Position numbers and translations under genes: made by a program
The notes under the pieces: model-generated
The model's database searches: none
What the model saw: only the letters and a program-made list of their open reading frames with translations
What the model was told of the DNA's origin: nothing
From: an uncultured Lachnospiraceae bacterium
GTDB lineage: Bacteria > Bacillota > Clostridia > Lachnospirales > Lachnospiraceae
Length of the DNA stretch: 64,000 bases
Reading direction: 5' to 3'
NCBI GenBank assembly: GCA_934339135.1
Contig: CAKRHP010000001.1
Coordinates: 124,001 to 188,000, forward strand
Shown: positions 46,668-55,332 of the stretch, in pieces
How positions within the stretch are numbered: position 1 is the first letter of the stretch
Layout: the number at the start of each line of letters is the position of its first letter

Positions 46668-47564
46668 CTACCTCCGGATATACCTCTCCGCCTCCGTCGC
46701 TGCATTGGCTCCATCTGCTGCCGCCGTGATCACCTGACGAAGCGCCTTGGTCCGCACATCTCCTGCAGCAAAAATTCCCTGTGCAGAGGTGATCCCCTGC
46801 TCTCCGGCTGCCACATAACCATACTCGTCAAGCTCCGCAATGCCCTGAAGCAGTCCGGTTACCGGCTCCATTCCCACTGCCGCAAATACACCGGCCACCT
46901 CCAGTTTCTTACCATTATCCAGCACTACAGCCTCTACCCGCTGCTCACCTTGAATCTCCTGTACTCTCGCATTCGTCAGGATCTCAATATTTTCTGCATC
47001 CTTTACCTTCTGCACCGTACCCGCATTTCCGCGAAACTCGTCACGACGATGGATCAGATAAACCTTCTCGCAGATCTGTGACAGATAAAGAGCATCATCC
47101 AGAGCCGTATCACCACCACCGATCACTGCGGTGGTTTTTCCCTGAAAAAATGCACCGTCACAGGTAGCACAATAAGACACACCCCTGCCGGAAAGCTTGT
47201 CCTCTCCCGGTACATTTAAATGACGATGGGATGCACCAGCCGCGTAGATCACGGTCTTTGTCTCCAAAACATCCCCGTCTGCCAGAAGCACCTTCCAATA
47301 ACCGTCGGACTGCTCCAGCTTCGTGACCTCTTCCTCCAGAAAAGCCGTCCCGAGATTTTCGGCATGCTCCCGGAATTTTTCTCCCAGAGAATATCCGTCA
47401 ATCCCCGGAATGCCCAGATAATTATCCACCTGACCACTCTCTGCGATCTGTCCGGTTCCACAATATTCCTTTTCGATCACAAGAATATCCAGACCGGCAC
47501 GTCTGCCATAAACTGCCGCGGACAATCCCGCCGGGCCGCTTCCTATAATTATAATATCTTTCAT
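46668..47564 (-). CDS. trxB: Thioredoxin-disulfide reductase
   Basis: 298 residues from the ATG at 47564 (AAAGGA upstream). FAD motif IIGSGPAGLSAAVYGRRAG, the redox-active CATC in GVSYCATCDGAFF, NADPH-binding VIGGGDTALDDALYL, and the C-terminal ITSAQGIFAAGDVR. It would reduce the thioredoxin encoded at 54735 and feed electrons to sulfur reduction. Placed next to a CymR-like regulator. Confidence 0.92.
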   Translation of the reverse strand: MKDIIIIGSGPAGLSAAVYGRRAGLDILVIEKEYCGTGQIAESGQVDNYLGIPGIDGYSLGEKFREHAENLGTAFLEEEVTKLEQSDGYWKVLLADGDVLETKTVIYAAGASHRHLNVPGEDKLSGRGVSYCATCDGAFFQGKTTAVIGGGDTALDDALYLSQICEKVYLIHRRDEFRGNAGTVQKVKDAENIEILTNARVQEIQGEQRVEAVVLDNGKKLEVAGVFAAVGMEPVTGLLQGIAELDEYGYVAAGEQGITSAQGIFAAGDVRTKALRQVITAAADGANAATEAERYIRR

Positions 47565-47664
47565 ATCTGTTTTCCTTTCCCGTTTTTCTCTTTCCAAAAC
47601 CAAAGATACCGATAATGCCTTATCCTGTATCGCCAAGAAACATTATCGGTATTATTTTTATTAT

Positions 47665-48096
47665 TTAGATTACATAAAATCCGGCTTCTTCCGTCTGCTC
47701 TTCCTCCCAGTCCAAAAGATCCTGCAGTGTAATATTATCTACAATATCATTGACCGCTTTTCCCATTTTGTCCCAGACACGGTTGATCACAGATGCCTTT
47801 TCTCTTTCGTTGGACATGTCCGAAGAAAGGGACATTAAATCCCCCTCCGTCTGCCGCAGGATCATTCCCACCGTGTACTCCTCCGGTGTTTTTTTCAGCA
47901 GATAACCACCCTGAGGCCCACGGACGCTCTTTACAAAACCAGCTTTGTTGAGCACGGAAATAATCTGCTCCAGATATTTTTCTGAAATCTGCTGACGTTT
48001 TGCGGTTTCTTTTAATGGCACCGGCACGCCACGATTATGATTCGCCAGATCCAGCATCAGGATCAAAGCATATCTTCCTCTGGTAGAAATCTTCAT
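47665..48096 (-). CDS. Rrf2-family regulator without cluster cysteines (CymR-like)
   Basis: 143 residues. The winged helix-turn-helix MKISTRGRYALILMLDLA and QQISEKYLEQIISVLNKAGFVKSVRGPQGGYLL is canonical for Rrf2. The whole protein has no Cys, so it cannot hold an IscR-type Fe-S cluster; this is the CymR pattern, a repressor of cysteine/sulfur metabolism that works with CysK. It sits beside the sulfur cluster and probably controls it. AAGGAAAGG lies before the ATG. The exact operator is not identified. Confidence 0.88.
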   Translation of the reverse strand: MKISTRGRYALILMLDLANHNRGVPVPLKETAKRQQISEKYLEQIISVLNKAGFVKSVRGPQGGYLLKKTPEEYTVGMILRQTEGDLMSLSSDMSNEREKASVINRVWDKMGKAVNDIVDNITLQDLLDWEEEQTEEAGFYVI

Positions 48097-48116
48097 TATA
48101 GAACCTAAACCTTTCC

Positions 48117-48176
48117 TTATACCTGCAAACTTTGGGCCGCAGGCACAAATTTGCGTGTGAAAAATTTATTTTTCAC
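48117..48176 (-). CDS. Possible 19-aa leader peptide upstream of the Rrf2 gene
   Basis: GTG at 48176 lies 6 nt after AAAGGAG and opens MKNKFFTRKFVPAAQSLQV followed by TAA, 20 nt before the rrf2 ATG. The same DNA forms a perfect 10-bp hairpin (48155-48164 with 48169-48178) covering the GTG. A ribosome site plus a short ORF plus overlapping hairpin is the look of a translational attenuator; translation is not proven. Confidence 0.35.
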   Translation of the reverse strand: MKNKFFTRKFVPAAQSLQV

Positions 48177-48181
48177 ACTGA

Positions 48182-48361
48182 ACTCCTTTACTATATCATA
48201 TATCTAATAATTACGATTTCTCCGTTCTACGAACTCTCGAAATCGCAACAGCCATTCGCAATCCGGACTAATCGTCCTACTTGCTCATGTCTTTTATCTG
48301 TCAAATAAATAAGCAGCTTTGTCTGCAAGCAGCCACACTGCTTATTTGCTTGACAGAATTA
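48182..48361. repeat. Long inverted repeat after cysN and spacer
   Basis: TCTGTCAAATAAATAAGCAG (48297-48316) and its partner at 48338-48357 are complementary with one mismatch over about 20 bp. The loop is GC-rich and there is no T-run, so it may be an mRNA-end stabiliser or bidirectional pause rather than a terminator. A 7-bp CGATTTC/GAAATCG pair lies at 48214-48245. Nothing else was recognised. Confidence 0.5.
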
Positions 48362-50053
48362 TTAGATCATCCAGAAATTGTCAGTGCATATAATTCTACG
48401 GTATGTCTCAAATTTGGACCACTTGTTAAAGAATTCTAAATGGTTCTCTTTGTCCAGATTCTTGTACTCGTATAAATAATTATCCAGATCAGCCTTAACT
48501 CGGATACGGAGTGCAAAACCTCTCTCATCCAGTACCGGAAGTCCTGTGTACTGATAATCGGACAGTGGAATGATATCCTCGATAACACGGTTACGGATCA
48601 GAATAACGGCATCGCTGTCTGCTGCAAGAATATCAAAATAATCCGGATACTTGAAACTGTCGCCCTCGATCGGTACCGTATCACCTACATGGTATGTCTT
48701 ATCCTGTGTATTCACCTTGGACAGGAATGCATTTTCCAGGTTGAAGTAGAACTCCTCGAAGATATAACCGCCTGTCTTAATGTCATCCTTCTGGAAGTAA
48801 GGAACCTCACCGTCCTGGGAAACATCCTCTACCACACCACATGCGGAAGTTGCGTGGCTGATACGGTCGATCAGGATCAGCTCACCCAGTGTCTTGTTGG
48901 TCTTAAACTTATCAACCACCAGTTTCTCGGAAAATTCCAGATGGCATACGGCAATCTCATTTTTCTCTACATGGTCTGCCGGAATATGCTCGCCGCTGTT
49001 GACATCGATCTTATACTCAATGCTCTTTAAGATACCCGGAATCTTTTTGGTTCCAAGCTTGACAAGATACTCCTTGCCCAGAGATAACGGCTCGTCATCC
49101 ATCCAGAGAAGCGTTGTTGTAACATTCTTGGTATATGGCAGATCCTCGTCATTGGTAAGCACGCAGCCACGGCTTACATCCACCTCACGGTCAAGCTGGA
49201 TCGTTACCGCCTGTCCTGCCTCTGCCTCCTGCACCTCGGCATCTCCGTTCAGGATTGACTTAATGGTTGCCTTCTCATCGCTCGGCAGTGTAGTGATGGT
49301 CTCTCCCACCTTGATCTTACCGCTTTCAATCTGTCCCTGGAATCCACGGAACTCATGATTTGGACGGCATACACGCTGTACCGGCATATAAAATACAGAA
49401 GAATTCTCCTGCTCTGAAATATCTACTGTCTCCAGATAGTTTAAGAGTGTTCCACCCTGATACCAAGGCATATTGTCTGACTCTACCGTGACATTGTCAC
49501 CCTCTGTCGCGCTGACCGGAATGATCTTTACGCTGTAAAGACCAAGGCTCTCTGCCAGCTCCTTAATATCCTTTTCAATGGCTTTGAAACGCTCCTCGCT
49601 GTAATCTACTAAATCCATCTTATTAACCGCAAAGACGAAATAGCGGATACCCATCAGGGCACAGATTCTTGCGTGGCGTCTGGTCTGTACCAGTACACCC
49701 TGCTTTGCGTCTACCATTACAACCGCAAGCTGTGCAAAGGAAGCACCAACTGCCATGTTTCTTGTATACTCCTCATGACCCGGTGTATCTGCCACGATAA
49801 AGCTGCGATGGTCTGTGGTAAAGTAACGGTATGCCACATCAATAGTGATACCCTGCTCACGCTCTGCCATCAGTCCATCCAAAAGCAGTGAATAATCAAT
49901 CTCACCGCCACGGGAACCAACCTTACTGTCCAGGATCAATGCCTTCTCCTGATCTGCATACAGCAGCTTGGAATCATATAAAATATGTCCGATCAAGGTT
50001 GATTTTCCGTCATCTACACTTCCACAGGTTATAAATTTTAATAATCCATTCAT
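48362..50053 (-). CDS. cysN: Sulfate adenylyltransferase, GTPase subunit (CysN)
   Basis: 563 residues from the ATG at 50053, one base after the cysD stop. GTPase motifs GSVDDGKST, DTPGHEEYTRNM and NKMDLVD are complete, followed by two EF-Tu-like beta barrels and a C-terminal extension of about 90 residues that makes it longer than the E. coli protein (about 475). GTP hydrolysis drives CysD to make adenosine 5'-phosphosulfate. There is no fused APS kinase (no second P-loop), fitting direct reduction of APS by AprAB. Confidence 0.95.
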   Translation of the reverse strand: MNGLLKFITCGSVDDGKSTLIGHILYDSKLLYADQEKALILDSKVGSRGGEIDYSLLLDGLMAEREQGITIDVAYRYFTTDHRSFIVADTPGHEEYTRNMAVGASFAQLAVVMVDAKQGVLVQTRRHARICALMGIRYFVFAVNKMDLVDYSEERFKAIEKDIKELAESLGLYSVKIIPVSATEGDNVTVESDNMPWYQGGTLLNYLETVDISEQENSSVFYMPVQRVCRPNHEFRGFQGQIESGKIKVGETITTLPSDEKATIKSILNGDAEVQEAEAGQAVTIQLDREVDVSRGCVLTNDEDLPYTKNVTTTLLWMDDEPLSLGKEYLVKLGTKKIPGILKSIEYKIDVNSGEHIPADHVEKNEIAVCHLEFSEKLVVDKFKTNKTLGELILIDRISHATSACGVVEDVSQDGEVPYFQKDDIKTGGYIFEEFYFNLENAFLSKVNTQDKTYHVGDTVPIEGDSFKYPDYFDILAADSDAVILIRNRVIEDIIPLSDYQYTGLPVLDERGFALRIRVKADLDNYLYEYKNLDKENHLEFFNKWSKFETYRRIICTDNFWMI

Positions 50054-50054
50054 C

Positions 50055-50957
50055 CTAGAAATACCCCTCTCTCTTTCTTTTTTCCATACTTGCAGCACCG
50101 CCGTCCTTGTCAATGACACGGCTGGTTCTCTCAGATTCTACGGAGCTTAAGGTCTCCTCAATGATCTCATCCAGTGTGGTTGCATCAGACTCGATACCGC
50201 CGGAAAGCGGATAGCATCCCAGAGTACGGAAACGAACCATTTTCATCTCCGGCTTCTCGCCCGGCTCCAGACGCATACGGTCATCATCCACCATGATAAT
50301 ATTGCCGTCGCGGTAAACAACCGGTCTCTCTGCTGCAAAATAAAGTGGTACAATCGGGATATTTTCCCGTTTAATGTACTGCCAGATATCCTTCTCCGTC
50401 CAGTTGGAAATCGGGAATACACGAATGCTTTCGCCCTTGTTGATCTCTGTATTGTATAATTTCCACATCTCCGGACGCTGGTTCTTCGGATCCCACGCAT
50501 GGGACTCATTACGGAAGGAGAAGATCCTCTCCTTAGCACGGCTCTTTTCCTCATCACGACGGCCGCCGCCAAATGCTGCGGTAAAGCCATATTTGTTGAG
50601 TGCCTGCTTCAGTGCCTGCGTCTTCATGATATCGGTATAAGCAGCACCATGGTCAAACGGGTTGATCCCCTGCTTTACACCTTCTTCATTGATATATTCC
50701 AGCATTTCAATGCCCAGCTCTTTTGCTGTTTTATCACGGAACTCGATCATCTCACGGAATTTCCAGGTCGTATTGACATGGAGAAAAGGAAATGGCGGTT
50801 TCTCCGGGTAAAATGCTTTCATTGCCAAATGAAGCATTACTGAGCTGTCCTTACCGATCGAATATAACATAACCGGCTTCTCACACTCTGCGGCAACCTC
50901 TCTGATTATGTAGATTGCCTCTGCCTCTAATTCATCCAAATGTGTTAATCCACTCAT
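50055..50957 (-). CDS. cysD: Sulfate adenylyltransferase, catalytic subunit (CysD)
   Basis: About 300 residues. The PP-motif [18 protein letters not shown] binds ATP, and [19 protein letters not shown] is the characteristic CysD segment. With CysN it makes APS from sulfate and ATP in the cytoplasm. The ATG at 50957 is favoured because GGATGG is suitably placed. It follows the AprB gene by 18 nt. Confidence 0.95.
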   Translation of the reverse strand: MSGLTHLDELEAEAIYIIREVAAECEKPVMLYSIGKDSSVMLHLAMKAFYPEKPPFPFLHVNTTWKFREMIEFRDKTAKELGIEMLEYINEEGVKQGINPFDHGAAYTDIMKTQALKQALNKYGFTAAFGGGRRDEEKSRAKERIFSFRNESHAWDPKNQRPEMWKLYNTEINKGESIRVFPISNWTEKDIWQYIKRENIPIVPLYFAAERPVVYRDGNIIMVDDDRMRLEPGEKPEMKMVRFRTLGCYPLSGGIESDATTLDEIIEETLSSVESERTSRVIDKDGGAASMEKRKREGYF

Positions 50958-50975
50958 AGTCGTCTCCATCCTTTT

Positions 50976-51287
50976 CTAATATTTGTTGGAACTGCGCCGG
51001 TCTACGTCGATCGTAACCTCGCGTCCGTTGCTTTTATGAATATTCCAATGTAAGATCTGTCCGTCTTTTGTCACAGTCATAACGCTCCCATTGCCGCCAA
51101 TATCTGCTCCAAGGAAAAATCCAATAGCTCCCACGGGACATTCCTTCACACAGGAAGCACATCCCCAGCAGTCTCTGGGATACCGCATGACTGCCTTTCC
51201 CTGCTCCTTCTCGATGAGAGTGCCGGGACAAACCTCCATACATTGTCCGCATCCCACACATTTCTGCCGATTAATTTGTATGCTCAT
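50976..51287 (-). CDS. aprB: AprB-like adenylylsulfate reductase beta subunit
   Basis: 103 residues with two 4Fe-4S sets, CVGCGQCMEVCPG and CWGCASCVKECPVGA, the pattern of the APS reductase iron-sulfur subunit. It overlaps the alpha-subunit gene by 17 nt. It passes electrons to AprA. This is smaller than the dissimilatory beta subunit (about 150 residues), matching the assimilatory version found in Clostridia. Confidence 0.88.
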   Translation of the reverse strand: MSIQINRQKCVGCGQCMEVCPGTLIEKEQGKAVMRYPRDCWGCASCVKECPVGAIGFFLGADIGGNGSVMTVTKDGQILHWNIHKSNGREVTIDVDRRSSNKY

Positions 51288-53028
51288 AGGATCCCTCCTT
51301 TACAATGTCTCTTAAGATGATCTGAAGCTTTCCATCCACCAGACGGGAATTGACATATTTAAAATAATTCTCATCTGTTTCCGGATAATCCAGATTTTCA
51401 TTGAAGGAATGCCATCTCGTCTCCTTACGTCCTCTCAAATGAGCGATCAGACTCTTGCAGACGATCAGACGCTCCTTTAATTCATAAACAAACAGAAGCT
51501 CATGCATATTTTCTGCCGCAAGCTGATCTGCCAGTGCGAGCAGCTGATCAATCTTTTCATCCGCAAGCTTTAACTGCTTCTCGTTATATTGATAATGGGT
51601 TGAAATACCACCGGCATATTCATCCATTACCTTCTGCATCGCTTCCTCCAGCTCCTCTGCGGTAAAGGAGGATTTATGGTCACTCAGGATATGTTCATAA
51701 GCCTCAATCTCCTGTCCCGCCTGAGCCTCAATATATTTCTTTATCTTTTCCCGGGAAGATACTGCTTTTTTCGACGAATCATTCTCAGCCTGATCTGCTT
51801 TTTCATCAAAGACCTTTGCATTTCCTGCAAGCTGTGCTTCGATCGCCTTTGCGGCAAGCTCTCCCTCCGCCAGCGCTCCGGTCACATATTTCTGCGGACA
51901 GCCTCCTGCCACATCTCCGGCAGCATAAAGACCATGGATCGTGGTCTCCCGGTTGGTATCCACCCAGTAACCGCTGGCGGTATGACCTCCCACAATATAA
52001 GGCTCCGTTCCCTCGATCTCCACATCCTGCTCTCCCGGAAGCTCCCCGGTTTCAATCCATTTCAACGTCTGGCTTGGTGCCATATTCAGATAGGCTTTCA
52101 GGAGATTCTCTTCCTGTTCCTTATCAATTCCGCTTGTTTGCAGATAACACGGACCATTCCCCAGCTGATTTTCCTTGACCGTGCCATAGACACGCTCGCT
52201 GGTGGTCAGTCCGTATTTATCCTCATAGACAAAGCCTCTGGAATTGACCTGCTTTGCTCCGACACCCTGTGCAATGGTACCGGTCGGTGCAATGGTGTCT
52301 TTACATCTCAGTGCGATAAAGCGCATCTCAAAGGATGTCATCTCGGCCCCCGCCTGAATCCCCATCGCATATCCGGCTCCCGTGTTAAACGGCGGATACC
52401 ACATTTTATGTCTGGAAAAGCCCGGATTATTTGGCTTATAAAGTCCTGCGGCACCTCCGGTTGCTACCAGTACAGCCTTTGCCTCGATCACGTAGGCTGC
52501 CTCATCCTCCAGAGAAAATCCTACGGCACCGTAAACGGTTCCGTCCTTCGTCAGAAGCTTTGTAATATTCACCCGGTTTAAGATGGATACATTCTCCTGT
52601 GCCTGAACCGCTTTGGCAAGGATCGGCTTGAAGTTTTCGCCGTTGATCTTGATATTGCGGTTTCCTCTGGTAACATATTCTCCATTTTCATCCTTGAGGA
52701 TCACAAGGCCAAGCTGCTCCATATCTGCCGTCACTTCATTGAAATGCTCTGCCGCTGTCAATAAAAGATCTTCTCTGACAATGCCGGCAGCATCCTTTTT
52801 GGCATAATCCACATAATCCTGCGGCACATGACCTTTCGTGATATAGGCATTGATCGCATTGACTCCCGCTGCCAGACAGCCGCTGCGCTTAATATGTGCT
52901 TTCTCCGCGATCACAATGGACAGCTCCGTATCCCGGCTCAAAGTCAGTGCTGCATAGCAGCCTGCTGTACCTCCTCCGATGATCAGCACGTCTGTCGTGA
53001 TCCGGCGCACCTCGAAATCTTTACTCAT
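51271..53028 (-). CDS. aprA: AprA-like adenylylsulfate reductase alpha subunit
   Basis: 585 residues. FAD motif TTDVLIIGGGTAGCYAALTL, FAD-contact GCLAAGVNAINAYI, VLVATGGAAGLYKPN, and GLYAAGDVAGGCPQKYVTGALAEGELAA near the end are fumarate-reductase/AprA features. It reduces APS to sulfite and AMP with electrons from AprB. Its place between CysDN and the sulfite reductase gives the assimilatory order. The overlap with aprB (17 nt) indicates coupled translation. Confidence 0.9.
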   Translation of the reverse strand: MSKDFEVRRITTDVLIIGGGTAGCYAALTLSRDTELSIVIAEKAHIKRSGCLAAGVNAINAYITKGHVPQDYVDYAKKDAAGIVREDLLLTAAEHFNEVTADMEQLGLVILKDENGEYVTRGNRNIKINGENFKPILAKAVQAQENVSILNRVNITKLLTKDGTVYGAVGFSLEDEAAYVIEAKAVLVATGGAAGLYKPNNPGFSRHKMWYPPFNTGAGYAMGIQAGAEMTSFEMRFIALRCKDTIAPTGTIAQGVGAKQVNSRGFVYEDKYGLTTSERVYGTVKENQLGNGPCYLQTSGIDKEQEENLLKAYLNMAPSQTLKWIETGELPGEQDVEIEGTEPYIVGGHTASGYWVDTNRETTIHGLYAAGDVAGGCPQKYVTGALAEGELAAKAIEAQLAGNAKVFDEKADQAENDSSKKAVSSREKIKKYIEAQAGQEIEAYEHILSDHKSSFTAEELEEAMQKVMDEYAGGISTHYQYNEKQLKLADEKIDQLLALADQLAAENMHELLFVYELKERLIVCKSLIAHLRGRKETRWHSFNENLDYPETDENYFKYVNSRLVDGKLQIILRDIVKEGSYEHTN

Positions 53029-53108
53029 GGAACCATCCTTTCTGTGTCGTGTTTATCATAGCAAAATCTGTTTATCTGATCTCCCTGACGGCTGAAATAC
53101 TGTCATGG

Positions 53109-53531
53109 TCAAATATACTGTATTTCATGTATCGTAACATTCTTCTCCGGATCAATACCAAATGCCTTTAATACCGGATGATCTGCCTCCTGCAGAGACA
53201 GGATCAGATATTCCATCGTGGAATCATAAGCCAGCCGTTTGTCCTCCTCGGAAGGACGGGATGGCGACTCCGGATGGGAATGAAAGTTGCCGATCAGCTT
53301 CTTTCCTTTGGCTCTCGCATCCTTCACGGCTGCAAGCTGTTCCTTGGGATCCATGGAAAAATGTTCGTTACTTGCATCAATATTGGTCAAAAGATATACA
53401 TCGGTGATCGTCTTGATCTCTCCGTCAATATCTCCTGCCAAAAGACCACAGGACTCGTTTGGAAGTCCTTCCCGGCAGTGTGCCAGGATCTTTTCATAAT
53501 CTTCCTTTTTCATTTTCAGCGTGATCGCCAT
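53109..53531 (-). CDS. JAMM/MPN metallopeptidase (Mec+/HcyD-like)
   Basis: 140 residues from the ATG at 53531. The JAB1/MPN zinc motif is complete: E in NESCGLLAG, then GNFHSHPESPSRPSEEDKRLA with HxH and the conserved Ser/Asp. Such enzymes trim the C-terminus of ThiS/MoaD-like sulfur carriers. The carrier encoded at 54355 ends GGGAR, so this protease would remove the tail to expose diglycine. The gene order with ThiF and ThiS proteins supports this. Confidence 0.85.
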   Translation of the reverse strand: MAITLKMKKEDYEKILAHCREGLPNESCGLLAGDIDGEIKTITDVYLLTNIDASNEHFSMDPKEQLAAVKDARAKGKKLIGNFHSHPESPSRPSEEDKRLAYDSTMEYLILSLQEADHPVLKAFGIDPEKNVTIHEIQYI

Positions 53532-53548
53532 ATTTTCACCTTGCTTTC

Positions 53549-54355
53549 CTAATTCTTTAAGTCGCATGTAGCCTGCTCATAATCGATCAGCTCTGTGATG
53601 GTCGGCTCATCGCCGCATACCGCACAGTGATCATCCTTCGGAAGCTTAATGGTATGGAATTCCATCTTTAACGCATCATAGGTCAGAAGCTTTCCTGTGA
53701 GAAGATCTCCCTTACCGATAATATATTTGATGGCCTCCATTGCCTGCAGACTTCCGATCACGCCGCCCATGGCACCGATAACACCGGCCTGCTTACAGGT
53801 TGGAACAGCATCCTTTGGCGGTGGATTTTTGAATACACAACGGTAACATGGTCCTTCTCCCGGTACATAGGTCATAAGCTGGCCCTTGAAGCGGATGATA
53901 CCGGCATGGGAGAATGGCTTCTCCGCCATAACACAGGCATCATTGATCAAAAACTTTGCCGGAAAGTTATCGGTACCGTCGATAATGAAATCATAATCCT
54001 TAATGAGATCCATAATGTTGCTGGAATCTACGAAGGTACGGTATGTCTTTACGGTTACATCCGGGTTGATGGCTTCCATCGTCTCTGCTGCGGATTTCAC
54101 CTTTGCCTTGCCCACATCATTGGTCGTATGAATGACCTGTCTCTGCAGATTGGAAAGATCTACCTCATCCGCATCCACAATACCGATGGTTCCTACTCCT
54201 GCTGCTGCCAGATAAAGCGCTGCCGGAGCACCAAGTCCACCGGCTCCGATGATCAGAACGCTGGCATTCAGCAGCTTTTTCTGTCCCTTCACTCCCACTT
54301 CCTGGAGAATGATATGACGGGAATATCTCTCAAGCTGTTCGTTTGTAAAAGCCAT
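53549..54355 (-). CDS. ThiF/HesA-like adenylyltransferase for a sulfur carrier (HcyF-like)
   Basis: 268 residues. ATP-binding VLIIGAGGLGAPAALYLAAAGVGTIGIVD, the arginine finger NLQRQ, GTDNF, and a zinc site YRCVF...CAVCG. It adenylates the carrier's C-terminal glycine and enables thiocarboxylate formation. Its ATG overlaps the carrier's stop (TAATG), and its ribosome site GGAGGAGGA is made of the codons for the carrier's own glycine tail. Confidence 0.9.
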   Translation of the reverse strand: MAFTNEQLERYSRHIILQEVGVKGQKKLLNASVLIIGAGGLGAPAALYLAAAGVGTIGIVDADEVDLSNLQRQVIHTTNDVGKAKVKSAAETMEAINPDVTVKTYRTFVDSSNIMDLIKDYDFIIDGTDNFPAKFLINDACVMAEKPFSHAGIIRFKGQLMTYVPGEGPCYRCVFKNPPPKDAVPTCKQAGVIGAMGGVIGSLQAMEAIKYIIGKGDLLTGKLLTYDALKMEFHTIKLPKDDHCAVCGDEPTITELIDYEQATCDLKN

Positions 54356-54564
54356 TATCTTGCTCCTCCTCCCATGAAGTAAAGAAATTCTACGGCATCT
54401 CCGTCCTTCAGGACAGTCTCGCCAAACTTCTCTCTGTTTACAAAATCATCATTGATCGTTACGGTAACATACAATGGATTTTCTACATTTTCCTTCTCAA
54501 TAAGCTGCTCTACTGTAACGCCCTCTTCATACTCTTTCTTGTTTCCTGCGATTGTGATTGTCAT
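54355..54564 (-). CDS. ThiS/MoaD-like sulfur-carrier protein with C-terminal extension
   Basis: 69 residues, ubiquitin-like: MTITIAGNKKEYEEGVTVEQLIEKEN and DGDAVEFLYFMGGGAR. The diglycine is followed by Ala-Arg instead of ending the protein, so a processing step is needed. The adjacent JAMM protease suits it. The probable role is a thiocarboxylate sulfur donor for homocysteine synthesis with MetY. GGAAAGG-type site upstream. Confidence 0.9.
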   Translation of the reverse strand: MTITIAGNKKEYEEGVTVEQLIEKENVENPLYVTVTINDDFVNREKFGETVLKDGDAVEFLYFMGGGAR

Positions 54565-54734
54565 AATGATAACCTTTACCCTTTCCTGTATCTGGCTTAA
54601 CCTGCAGACACATTGTCTTTTTTATTTTGGTATGTCCTGTTTTGCGGACATATTTTATATACTTTTTGTGTCCCGTTTCTAGGATACTTCTCCTTGTTTT
54701 ATATGTCCCATTTTACGGACATTGTTTTATGTCT
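54565..54734. repeat. Three tandem 20-nt hairpin repeats between the sulfur-carrier and thioredoxin genes
   Basis: Three hairpins of the form (A/G)TGTCC-8 nt-GGA(C/T)A(T/C) occur at 54632-54651, 54668-54687 and 54703-54722, spaced 35-36 nt apart; the outer two have perfect 6-bp arms ATGTCC/GGACAT. Linkers are T-rich. On the minus strand they lie in the mRNA after thioredoxin and before the carrier gene. They could be protein-binding dyads or RNA stabilisers. Confidence 0.65.
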
Positions 54735-55049
54735 TCAGATATCTGTCACAAGCTTTGTGATCTCTTCTCTCTTCGCTACTCCGGTGAGTCTCCACTGTTG
54801 CTCTCCGTGAATGAAATAGATCAGTGTTGGTGCTGACATTACATCGTACTTACCGGCAAGACCCTGCTCATAATTTACATTGACCTTAACCACGTCTAGC
54901 TTGCCCTCGTAATCATCCTCAATTTCACCAAGCACACCAGCCATTCTTTTGCATGGAATGCATGTATCCGAATAAAAATCCACCAAAACCGGCTTATCCG
55001 CTTTCAATACCTTTTCTTCAAACTGCTGCTCATTAATTCTTGCTGCCAT
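54735..55049 (-). CDS. Thioredoxin
   Basis: 104 residues. Active site DTCIPCKRMAGV (CIPC rather than CGPC), cis-Pro in SAPTLIYF. A small cytoplasmic disulfide reductant, dedicated by position to this sulfur cluster. The ATG at 55049 is preferred because AAAGGC lies well upstream. Confidence 0.9.
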   Translation of the reverse strand: MAARINEQQFEEKVLKADKPVLVDFYSDTCIPCKRMAGVLGEIEDDYEGKLDVVKVNVNYEQGLAGKYDVMSAPTLIYFIHGEQQWRLTGVAKREEITKLVTDI

Positions 55050-55083
55050 ATGTATCACCATGCCTTTCTGTAAGTTGTTCTCT

Positions 55084-55332
55084 CTACTCTTCTTCTACCT
55101 TGCGGACGATCAGGGTGTATGTTCCATCCTCGTTGTCCTCCAGCTTGAGGATCTGATGACCCTCTTCCTTTATACTTCTCGGTACATTCTGTACCGGCTC
55201 ACCGTCATTCATCCTGATTGCAAGGATCTCTCCATCATCAAGCTCCTCCAGTGCTACCTTTGCCTTTACAAAAGTTACCGGGCAAACCACATCTGTAATA
55301 TCTACATTATCATCAATCTTAATCTCAGCCAT
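55084..55332 (-). CDS. TusA/SirA-family sulfurtransferase-like protein
   Basis: 82 residues. DITDVVCPVTFVKAKVALEEL carries the CPxx active cysteine of TusA, though the usual Pro-Leu is replaced by Val-Thr. It probably relays sulfur to the carrier. It overlaps the end of the sulfite reductase gene by 8 nt; the second ATG is used after GGAGG. Confidence 0.85.
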   Translation of the reverse strand: MAEIKIDDNVDITDVVCPVTFVKAKVALEELDDGEILAIRMNDGEPVQNVPRSIKEEGHQILKLEDNEDGTYTLIVRKVEEE

